From NCBI GenBank assembly GCA_902494855.1, contig CABUVC010000120.1, positions 1 to 5,258 of the forward strand: a stretch of DNA of 5,258 bases. Reading direction: 5' to 3'. Below are positions 1 through 5,211 of this stretch, piece by piece (within the stretch, counting starts at the first letter, position 1; each line of letters begins with the position of its first letter). This stretch comes from an uncultured Collinsella sp. GTDB lineage: Bacteria > Actinomycetota > Coriobacteriia > Coriobacteriales > Coriobacteriaceae. The notes under the pieces are model-generated. The model was not told the origin of the DNA. It was given only the letters and a program-made list of their open reading frames with translations, and made no database searches. The translations under genes were made by a program, and so were the position numbers.

Positions 1-312
1 GGCGATTTTGACTGGTTTGGCAAGACGCTGGGCATCGTTTCCATTCCGCGTGCGACCGATCGCCTGTATACCGCTGCGACGCGTTTTGGGCAGTATCCCG
101 TCCATAAAGAATATGTGCTCAAGACTATCGGTGTCATGCACGAGATTGTACGCGAAAACCCCGGCGAGCCCGATCATCCGCCGTATCGCCTGCTAACCGA
201 GGAGTTTTTCGATGCAACGTTTACCGAGGTCATCGAGCTGACCGAGGCGGGATTTGCGGCTCGCGTTGCTGCTTCTGACGTTCCCGCAGTCCCCCTGATC
301 GCTAGCTGCTAG
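1..312 (+). CDS. C-terminal fragment of an unidentified protein (5' end outside window)
   Basis: Frame 1 is open from the first base of the window to a TAG stop at 310-312 and gives 103 residues, beginning GDFDWFGKTLGIVSIPRATD and ending VPLIASC. No start codon can be assigned because the gene enters from the left edge; the GTG at 115 and internal ATGs have no Shine-Dalgarno sequence and lie inside a continuous coding-like frame. The fragment is mixed hydrophilic/hydrophobic with acidic clusters (for example RLLTEEFFDATFTEVIELTE) and has no membrane segment or recognisable catalytic motif, so a soluble cytoplasmic protein is likely. I do not recognise the family. It converges on pyk, and its stop codon sits in a 12-base palindrome (AGCCGGCCGGCT, 311-322). 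No convincing terminator of its own follows on the plus strand. Coding status is fairly sure; function is unknown. Confidence 0.75.
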   Translation, partial: GDFDWFGKTLGIVSIPRATDRLYTAATRFGQYPVHKEYVLKTIGVMHEIVRENPGEPDHPPYRLLTEEFFDATFTEVIELTEAGFAARVAASDVPAVPLIASC

Positions 313-449
313 CCGGCCGGCTTAACGGTGAACAGTTCATTCCAATTGACCAACGGCTCCCGTCGCAGGGCGTCTTCGGTGGTGCGCTCGGCATCGGAGA
401 GGCTTGCGGCTGAACGCAAATCGATGAGTCGGCATATGAAGAAGGTCTT
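309..449 (-). other. possible decayed 3' end of a minus-strand gene
   Basis: Between the pyk terminator and the convergent first gene, the minus strand has an open frame ending in TAG at 309-311, overlapping the plus-strand stop at 310-312 through the shared CTAG. Its last 36 residues (from a TTG at 417-419) end REPLVNWNELFTVKPAG, and most codons end in G or C, as in the real genes here. There is no ATG or GTG start in this frame downstream of the terminator and no Shine-Dalgarno sequence before the TTG; upstream, the frame only continues through the pyk terminator and out-of-frame pyk sequence. It may be the tail of a gene that lost its front, or chance. I know no family for it. Confidence 0.2.
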
Positions 450-480
450 AAAAAAGCCCGGAAGGCAATGCCTTCCGGGC
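450..480 (-). terminator. intrinsic terminator of pyk
   Basis: Read on the minus strand, a perfect 11-bp GC-rich stem (470-480 with 456-466, GCCCGGAAGGC against its complement) closes a 3-base loop and is followed at once by six T residues (A450-A455 on the plus strand). It begins 33 bases after the pyk stop codon. The plus-strand reading has only a short, interrupted T stretch after the stem, so the site should work mainly for pyk. Confidence 0.93.
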
Positions 481-513
481 CCTTTGCAATGCAAATCTGC
501 TTGCAAGTGCGAT

Positions 514-1974
514 TTAGCGCACCTGAGCGACGTAAGCGACGTTGGTCGAGGAGACCTTGTCCTCGAGCTGAACACTCATGCGGGGATCGCCGGCGGTAGC
601 GACGGTCAGATCGCCGGCCTCGACGTAGCCGAGCTCCTTAGCGGTCTCGATCGCCTTGACGATCGTGCCGTTGACGGTGCCCTGAGTAATCTCGGCCTGG
701 TGCGGGATAACGCCCCAGTACATAATCATCTGCTGGACGGCCCACTCGTGGCGGGAGAACGCGCAGATCGGCATGTTGGGACGGAAGTGCGAGATCAGGC
801 GAGCAGTACGACCGGTGGTCGTCGGCACGGTGATGCACTTGGCGCCAACGGTGGTGGCCATGTTCACAGCGGACATACCCACAACGTTGTTGACGACGCG
901 GGTGCCGTGAGCATCGGCCGGAACCTCGAGCGGAGCGTGAGCCGGGAGGTACTTCTCGGTCTCGAGAGCAATGCTGGCCTGCATCTTAACGGCCTCGACC
1001 GGGTACTTACCGGCAGCGGACTCGCCAGAGAGCATAACGGCGTCGGTGCCGTCGTAGATGGCGTTAGCAACGTCGGCAACCTCGGCGCGCGTCGGGCGCG
1101 GGTTCTGCTGCATGGAGTCGAGCATCTGCGTAGCGGTGATAACGGGCTTGTAGGCCGCGTTGCACTTGGCGATGATCTCCTTCTGAATGTGCGGAACAAG
1201 CTCGGGCTTGATCTCGATGCCCAGGTCGCCACGGGCGACCATGATGCCGTCGGAAGCCTCGAGGATCTCGTCGAAGTTCTCGACGCCCAGGGCACACTCG
1301 ATCTTCGGGAAGATCGTCACGTGCTCGCCACCGTTCTCGCGGCAAAGCTTGCGGATGCCGCGGACGGACTCGCCGTCACGGATGAAGGAAGCGGCGATGT
1401 AGTCGATGTTCTCGGTCAGGCCAAAGAGGATGTCCTGACGATCGCGCTCGGTGATAGCGGGCAGCGAGATGTTGACGTTGGGCATGTTGACGCCCTTGCG
1501 CTCGCCGATCAGGCCGTCGTTCTTGACGACGCAGGTCATGTCCTGGCCGTCGACGGACTCGACCTCGAGGGCAACCAGGCCGTCATCGATCAGGATGAGG
1601 GAGCCCTTCTCGACCTCGGAAGGCAGAGCCAGGTAGTCGAGGGAGATGTGCTCAGCGGTGCCGTGGAAATCCTCGGACGTGGGCTGAGCGGTGACGACGA
1701 TCTTATCGCCGGTCTTGACGGCAACCTTCTTGCCGTCGACCAGAAGGCCGGTGCGGACCTCGGGGCCCTTGGTGTCGAGCAGAATGCCGACAGGCAGACC
1801 GAGCTCCTTGGAAATACGGCGGACGCGCTCGATGCGACCGTGGTGCTCGTCGTAGGAGCCGTGCGAGAAGTTAAAACGGGCGACGTTCATGCCCGCCTTG
1901 ATCATCTCGCGGATGGTCTCGTCGCTATCGCAGGCGGGACCCATGGTGCATACAATCTTGGTGCGCTTGTACAT
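514..1974 (-). CDS. pyk: pyruvate kinase
   Basis: Catalyses the last glycolytic step, phosphoenolpyruvate plus ADP to pyruvate plus ATP, in the cytoplasm; family members are normally homotetramers. The 486-residue product is the usual single-unit length and lacks the extra C-terminal PEP-utiliser domain of some Gram-positive enzymes. Visible in order: N-terminal barrel start with the substrate arginine in VARFNFSHG (R33; N35 and S37 are K+/metal-site positions); LLDTKGPEVRTG (D67, T68, E72); the B lid domain, about 73-170; the active-site strand FPKIECALG with catalytic K224 and metal ligand E226; ARGDLG with D250; and VITATQML with T282. The C-terminal allosteric domain (about 355-486) has the loop TTTGRTAR (385-392), where sugar-phosphate effectors bind in relatives, and ends SSTNVAYVAQVR. 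E72 corresponds to the glutamate typical of K+-dependent enzymes. The active-site segment is atypical (IECALG in place of the common IENQEG). The ATG at 1972-1974 is supported by GGAGG five bases upstream. It is monocistronic, with its own promoter and terminator. Confidence 0.98.
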   Translation of the reverse strand: MYKRTKIVCTMGPACDSDETIREMIKAGMNVARFNFSHGSYDEHHGRIERVRRISKELGLPVGILLDTKGPEVRTGLLVDGKKVAVKTGDKIVVTAQPTSEDFHGTAEHISLDYLALPSEVEKGSLILIDDGLVALEVESVDGQDMTCVVKNDGLIGERKGVNMPNVNISLPAITERDRQDILFGLTENIDYIAASFIRDGESVRGIRKLCRENGGEHVTIFPKIECALGVENFDEILEASDGIMVARGDLGIEIKPELVPHIQKEIIAKCNAAYKPVITATQMLDSMQQNPRPTRAEVADVANAIYDGTDAVMLSGESAAGKYPVEAVKMQASIALETEKYLPAHAPLEVPADAHGTRVVNNVVGMSAVNMATTVGAKCITVPTTTGRTARLISHFRPNMPICAFSRHEWAVQQMIMYWGVIPHQAEITQGTVNGTIVKAIETAKELGYVEAGDLTVATAGDPRMSVQLEDKVSSTNVAYVAQVR

Positions 1975-1990
1975 TCAGACCTCCATCTGA
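1975..1990 (-). promoter_or_regulatory. pyk ribosome binding site displayed in a hairpin loop
   Basis: On the minus strand, TCAGA (1990-1986) and TCTGA (1979-1975) are perfect complements enclosing TGGAGG. The GGAGG core (1984-1980) thus sits in a 6-base loop, five bases before the pyk ATG. The Shine-Dalgarno match supports the chosen start. The 5-bp stem is weak, so it may have no regulatory effect. Confidence 0.7.
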
Positions 1991-2037
1991 CATCGTCTTG
2001 CGCTGATAGATAAACCATAAGAAATAAAACCGAGATG

Positions 2038-2068
2038 ATTATAACGAAATGCCGACCGAATACCCCAA
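2038..2068 (-). promoter_or_regulatory. putative sigma-A-type promoter of pyk
   Basis: The minus strand has a perfect TATAAT -10 element (ATTATA at 2038-2043 on the plus strand). The best -35 candidate is TTGGGG (2068-2063), with a long 19-base spacer and only a 3/6 match, so the promoter depends mainly on its -10 or needs an activator. Transcription would start near 2031 and give a leader of about 57 bases with no obvious attenuator. Confidence 0.65.
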
Positions 2069-2085
2069 AAAATCGACCGTATGCC
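2053..2085 (-). repeat. two-copy direct repeat in the pyk promoter, candidate regulator site
   Basis: On the minus strand, GGCATACGGTCG (2085-2074) and GGTATTCGGTCG (2064-2053) match at 10 of 12 positions and lie exactly 21 bp apart, about two helical turns. The proximal copy covers the -35 and spacer region of the TATAAT promoter; the distal copy lies just upstream. This geometry is typical of dimeric regulators that bind head-to-tail. The regulator is unknown. Confidence 0.45.
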
Positions 2086-2224
2086 GAAATGGAAGTTCAT
2101 TTTTTGCGGGAAAAACGGTATATGAAAAATCTTTACCAACCACTCCAACCGCTGCTATCTGGGCGATATGTCAGTTTGGCGATGTGCCGAAGAAAAAACG
2201 TTTTACCAATGTTGAGCATCACAC

Positions 2225-2248
2225 GGTCTGCACCGTTGCGTGCGGACC
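2225..2248. repeat. inverted repeat upstream of the ATPase promoter, candidate operator
   Basis: GGTCTGCAC (2225-2233) and GTGCGGACC (2240-2248) form a 9-base inverted repeat (8 of 9 symmetric as DNA) around a 6-base centre. It ends about 20 bases upstream of the proposed -35 element. It lacks a T tract on either strand, which argues against a terminator. A second, imperfect one, CCAAAC/GTTTTGG (2255-2272), overlaps the -35. Confidence 0.45.
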
Positions 2249-2268
2249 ATATTTCCAAACCGATTGTT

Positions 2269-2298
2269 TTGGCTAGACGCGTCGCTTTGGGGTACCAT
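2269..2298 (+). promoter_or_regulatory. putative sigma-A-type promoter of the Ca2+-ATPase gene
   Basis: TTGGCT (2269-2274) and TACCAT (2293-2298) are separated by 18 bases; each matches 4 of 6 consensus positions. A start near 2305 would give a leader of about 112 bases that begins just before the first leader hairpin, which supports this placement. No stronger candidate was seen between here and the gene. Confidence 0.55.
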
Positions 2299-2312
2299 AG
2301 CTCCACTATCAA

Positions 2313-2409
2313 CTGCCGCTCAGCACGGCAGCCTTGATGAGCCCTTGCCCTTCTCCTGGGAATTATGATCGGGCATCAATCTGCTGAGTGGCCCGAATCC
2401 CAGGAGGGG
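2313..2409 (+). promoter_or_regulatory. structured leader with sequestered Shine-Dalgarno, candidate cis-regulatory RNA
   Basis: Hairpin A pairs 2313-2318 with 2326-2331 (CTGCCG/CGGCAG) around the 7-base loop CTCAGCA. Hairpin C pairs 2350-2361 with 2398-2409: 12 bp, of which nine in a row are Watson-Crick (2353-2361 with 2398-2406), burying the whole AGGAGGGG. Above it, helix D pairs 2370-2374 with 2391-2395 (CGGGC/GCCCG) and leaves a 16-base apical loop. The loop of A is perfectly complementary to TGCTGAG (2382-2388) in that apical loop, allowing a kissing contact. A competing nested fold pairs 2315-2325 with 2382-2392 (11 bp, one G-U) and 2334-2339/2342-2344 with 2374-2379/2371-2373, excludes hairpin C and frees the SD. 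No U tract follows, so control would be at translation initiation. I recognise no known riboswitch consensus. Pairings are read directly; function is inferred. Confidence 0.55.
2402..2407 (+). promoter_or_regulatory. Shine-Dalgarno sequence of the Ca2+-ATPase gene
   Basis: AGGAGG lies 9 bases before the ATG at 2417 and fixes the start. All six bases are also paired in the leader helix 2350-2361/2398-2409, so access to this site may be regulated. Confidence 0.9.
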
Positions 2410-2416
2410 ACTCTAT

Positions 2417-5098
2417 ATGCAAAAGGAATACCTGTCCGCCGCGGCGGAGGTGCTCAGCGACCAAGGTGTCGATGAGAACCTCGGCCTGAGCAACGACGAG
2501 GCGTCGTCGCGCCTCGCCAAGACAGGCCCTAACAAGCTCGAGGAAGCTGAGAAGACGCCGCTGTGGAAGCGTTTCTTTGAACAGATGGCTGACCCTATGG
2601 TCATCATGCTGATCGTTGCCGCCGTCATCAGTGCGCTCACGGGCATGGTCAAGGGCGAGCCCGACTTTGCCGATGTTGCCATCATCATGTTCGTCGTTAT
2701 CGTCAACTCGGTGCTGGGCGTGGTCCAGGAAGCCAAGAGCGAGGAGGCCCTCGAGGCCCTGCAGGAGATGAGTGCGGCGCAGTCCAAGGTGCTACGCGAC
2801 GGCAAGCTCGTGCACCTGCCGAGTGCCGAGCTCGTGCCCGGCGACGTGATCATGCTCGAGGCGGGCGACTCCGTCCCGGCCGACTGCCGCGTGCTCGAGA
2901 GCGCCACGATGAAGATCGAAGAGGCCGCGCTCACCGGCGAGTCCGTGCCCGTCGAGAAGCATGCCAACGTGATCGAGCTCGCCGCCGGCACCGACGACGT
3001 GCCGCTCGGCGACCGTAAGAACATGTGCTATATGGGCTCCACCGTCGTGTACGGCCGTGGTCGCGCCGTCGTGGTCGGCACCGGCATGAACACCGAGATG
3101 GGCAAGATCGCCGGCGCCCTGGCCGAGGCCAAGGAAGAGCTCACGCCGCTGCAGGTGAAGCTCGCCGAGCTCAGCCGCATCCTTACCATTATGGTGATCG
3201 TCATCTGCGTCGTGATCTTTGGCGTTGACATCCTCCGCCACGGCGTGGGCAATGTCCTCACCGACCCGACTGCCCTGCTCGACACCTTTATGGTCGCCGT
3301 CTCGCTTGCCGTCGCTGCCATTCCCGAGGGCCTGGTCGCCGTCGTGACCATCGTCCTTTCGCTCGGCGTGACCAAGATGGCCAAGCGCCAGGCGATTATC
3401 CGCAAGCTCTCTGCCGTCGAGACCCTTGGCTGCACGCAGACCATCTGCTCCGACAAGACCGGTACCCTTACCCAGAACAAGATGACCGTCGTCAAGCACG
3501 AGCTCGCTGCGCCCAAGGAGAAGTTCCTGGCCGGCATGGCGCTGTGCTCCGATGCTCAGTGGGACGAGGAGCTGGGCGAGGCCGTGGGCGAGCCGACTGA
3601 GTGCGCGCTCGTCAACGACGCCGGCAAGGCGGGCCTCACTGGCCTGACTGCCGAGCATCCGCGCGTGGGCGAGGCCCCGTTTGACTCGGGCCGCAAGATG
3701 ATGTCCGTGGTCGTCGAGACCCTGGACGGCGAGTACGAGCAGTACACCAAGGGCGCGCCCGACGTGGTGATCGGCCTGTGCACCCATATCTACGAGGGCG
3801 ATAAGGTCGTCCCCCTGACCGAGGAGCGCCGCGCCGAGCTCGTGGCGGCCAACAAGGCCATGGCCGACGAGGCCCTGCGCGTACTGGCGCTGGCAAGCCG
3901 CACCTACACCGAGGTCCCGAGCGACTGCAGCCCCGCCGCGCTCGAGCATGACCTGGTCTTCTGTGGCCTGTCCGGCATGATCGACCCGGTCCGTCCCGAG
4001 GTGGCCGACGCTATCCACGAGGCGCACGACGCCGGTATCCGCACCGTCATGATCACGGGCGACCACATCGACACCGCCGTGGCCATCGCCAAGCAGCTGG
4101 GCATCGTCGCCGATCGCAGCCAGGCCATCACCGGTGCCGACCTCGATCGCATGAGCGACGAGGAACTCGACGCGCACATCGAGGACTACGGCGTGTACGC
4201 CCGCGTCCAGCCCGAGCACAAGACACGCATCGTCGAGGCTTGGAAGTCGCGCGACCAGATCGTGGCCATGACGGGCGATGGCGTCAACGACGCCCCGTCC
4301 ATCAAGCGCGCCGACATTGGCGTTGGTATGGGCATCACCGGTACCGACGTCACCAAGAACGTCGCCGACATGGTACTTGCCGATGACAACTTCGCTACCA
4401 TCATCGGCGCCTGCGAAGAGGGTCGTCGCATCTACGACAACATCCGCAAGGTCATCCAGTTCCTGCTTTCGGCCAACCTTGCCGAGGTGTTCTCGGTGTT
4501 TATCGCCACGCTCATCGGCTTTACCATCTTCCAGCCGGTGCAGCTGCTGTGGGTGAACCTGGTCACCGACTGCTTCCCCGCGCTTGCGCTGGGCATGGAG
4601 GATGCCGAGGGCGACATCATGAAGCGCAAGCCGCGCAACGCCAAGGACGGTGTCTTTGCCGGACATATGGGTCTGGACTGCGTGGTCCAGGGCCTAATCA
4701 TCACCGCGCTGGTGCTGGCGAGCTTCTTTGTGGGCGTGTACTTTGACATGGGCTACATCCACATCGCCGATATGATCGCCGGCAATGCCGACGAGGAAGG
4801 CGTGATGATGGCCTTCATCACGCTCAACATGGTCGAGATTTTCCACTGCTTCAATATGCGCAGCCGTCGTGCGTCGCTGTTCACCATGAAGAAGCAGAAC
4901 AAGTGGCTGTGGGCTTCCGCCGCGCTGGCACTGGTGCTGACGGTGATCGTGACCGTGCAGCCGACGCTTGCCGAGATGTTCTTTGGCCCCGTGACGCTTG
5001 AGCTCAAGGGCGTTGTCGCTGCCCTGGGCCTGGCCTTCCTGATCATCCCGCTGATGGAGATCTACAAGGCGATCATGCGCGCGGTCGAGAAGGAGTAG
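2417..5098 (+). CDS. P2-type Ca2+-transporting ATPase (SERCA/PMCA-like)
   Basis: Plasma-membrane pump that uses ATP to export Ca2+ from the cytoplasm, usually in exchange for H+. The 893 residues match the family length and ten membrane segments can be placed: about 58-78, 82-104, 254-275, 287-316, 678-700, 706-726, 750-775, 795-812, 828-848 and 862-884. In order: N-terminal cation-ATPase domain (about 5-50); actuator domain with TGES (173-176); M4 motif AAIPEGL with E304; phosphorylation site CSDKTGT with D346; nucleotide domain with FDSGRKMMS (422-430) and KGAPD (K445); then DPVRPE (523-528), TGD (547-549) and hinge motif TGDGVNDAP (619-627). Every SERCA Ca2+ ligand has an equivalent: N687 and E690 (M5), N714, T717 and D718 (M6), E807 (M8) and E304 (M4), so two Ca2+ sites look possible. 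The start is fixed by AGGAGG nine bases upstream. It is followed after 16 bases by a terminator, so it is probably monocistronic. Mn2+ as an extra substrate cannot be excluded. Confidence 0.96.
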   Translation: MQKEYLSAAAEVLSDQGVDENLGLSNDEASSRLAKTGPNKLEEAEKTPLWKRFFEQMADPMVIMLIVAAVISALTGMVKGEPDFADVAIIMFVVIVNSVLGVVQEAKSEEALEALQEMSAAQSKVLRDGKLVHLPSAELVPGDVIMLEAGDSVPADCRVLESATMKIEEAALTGESVPVEKHANVIELAAGTDDVPLGDRKNMCYMGSTVVYGRGRAVVVGTGMNTEMGKIAGALAEAKEELTPLQVKLAELSRILTIMVIVICVVIFGVDILRHGVGNVLTDPTALLDTFMVAVSLAVAAIPEGLVAVVTIVLSLGVTKMAKRQAIIRKLSAVETLGCTQTICSDKTGTLTQNKMTVVKHELAAPKEKFLAGMALCSDAQWDEELGEAVGEPTECALVNDAGKAGLTGLTAEHPRVGEAPFDSGRKMMSVVVETLDGEYEQYTKGAPDVVIGLCTHIYEGDKVVPLTEERRAELVAANKAMADEALRVLALASRTYTEVPSDCSPAALEHDLVFCGLSGMIDPVRPEVADAIHEAHDAGIRTVMITGDHIDTAVAIAKQLGIVADRSQAITGADLDRMSDEELDAHIEDYGVYARVQPEHKTRIVEAWKSRDQIVAMTGDGVNDAPSIKRADIGVGMGITGTDVTKNVADMVLADDNFATIIGACEEGRRIYDNIRKVIQFLLSANLAEVFSVFIATLIGFTIFQPVQLLWVNLVTDCFPALALGMEDAEGDIMKRKPRNAKDGVFAGHMGLDCVVQGLIITALVLASFFVGVYFDMGYIHIADMIAGNADEEGVMMAFITLNMVEIFHCFNMRSRRASLFTMKKQNKWLWASAALALVLTVIVTVQPTLAEMFFGPVTLELKGVVAALGLAFLIIPLMEIYKAIMRAVEKE

Positions 5099-5114
5099 GT
5101 CGAAAGGCCATCCT

Positions 5115-5150
5115 TCCCGCCGGCCCGACCGCCTGCGGGGTTTCTTCTTC
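5115..5150 (+). terminator. intrinsic terminator of the Ca2+-ATPase gene
   Basis: CCCGC (5116-5120) pairs with GCGGG (5135-5139), then after one C/T mismatch GGC (5122-5124) pairs with GCC (5131-5133) around a 6-base loop; T5115 and G5140 can add a wobble pair. The T-rich tail TTTCTTCTTC (5141-5150) follows directly. It starts 16 bases after the ATPase stop codon. The tail is interrupted by C residues, so strength is uncertain. Confidence 0.7.
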
Positions 5151-5211
5151 GCTGGTCCTCGCGCTTCGCGCTGCGGGATCGCTCAGAAGAAACCCCTCCC
5201 GGCGTCGGGCC
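5122..5211. repeat. long 90-base inverted repeat downstream of the ATPase gene
   Basis: The left and right halves are complementary in register: 5122-5129 with 5204-5211 (GGCCCGAC/GTCGGGCC), 5131-5133 with 5201-5203, and a perfect 12-bp block GGGGTTTCTTCT (5137-5148) with AGAAGAAACCCC (5185-5196). Weaker pairing continues inward (5151-5152 with 5181-5182, 5154-5158 with 5176-5180, 5160-5162 with 5173-5175). As RNA this is one extended hairpin that competes with the smaller terminator stem. The mirrored G-then-T-rich arms mean each strand reads a G-rich stretch followed by TTTCTTCT, as expected for back-to-back terminators of convergent genes. A palindromic mobile or REP-like element is the alternative. 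From 5212 to the window edge I see no supportable gene. Confidence 0.8.

Larger units (their letters stand above)
1975..2416. other. divergent intergenic region between pyk and the Ca2+-ATPase gene
   Basis: This 442-base gap has no convincing gene. The half near pyk is AT-rich and carries the pyk promoter with a direct repeat. The half near the ATPase carries a palindrome, a promoter and a structured leader. The middle (about 2086-2224) holds only minor motifs: a T-run and A-run flanking GCGGG (2101-2115), a near-exact repeat GGCGATRTG (2162-2170 and 2178-2186), and a perfect palindrome AAAACGTTTT (2195-2204). Open frames here (starting near 2035 and 2049) have no Shine-Dalgarno sequence and look like chance. 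Confidence 0.8.

Noticed and set aside
311..322. Palindrome AGCCGGCCGGCT as a terminator for the first gene
   Set aside because: At most a 4-bp stem with a tetraloop and no T tract; it overlaps the stop codon and may simply reflect GC-rich sequence.
328..2013. 561-codon plus-strand open frame antisense to pyk
   Set aside because: It is a mirror frame of a GC-rich gene: enriched in D, G, L, V, H from reversed codons, no known motif, no Shine-Dalgarno, and pyk on the other strand is unmistakable.
2119..2124. TATATG as a -10 element of a second plus-strand promoter
   Set aside because: The only nearby -35-like sequence (TTGCGG, 2104-2109) is 9 bases away, too close for a functional pair.
2035..2337. 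Two open frames (100 and 75 codons) in the divergent intergenic region
   Set aside because: No Shine-Dalgarno, AT-rich atypical codon use, overlap with promoter elements, and no recognisable protein features.
2305..2416. yybP-ykoY, M-box or NiCo riboswitch
   Set aside because: The conserved loop sequences of these classes, as I recall them, are not present; the only G-rich stretch is the Shine-Dalgarno itself.
2792..4666. 624-codon minus-strand open frame antisense to the ATPase
   Set aside because: Same mirror-codon effect; biased H/D/G/L composition, no domain, and it lies wholly within a clear P-type ATPase gene.
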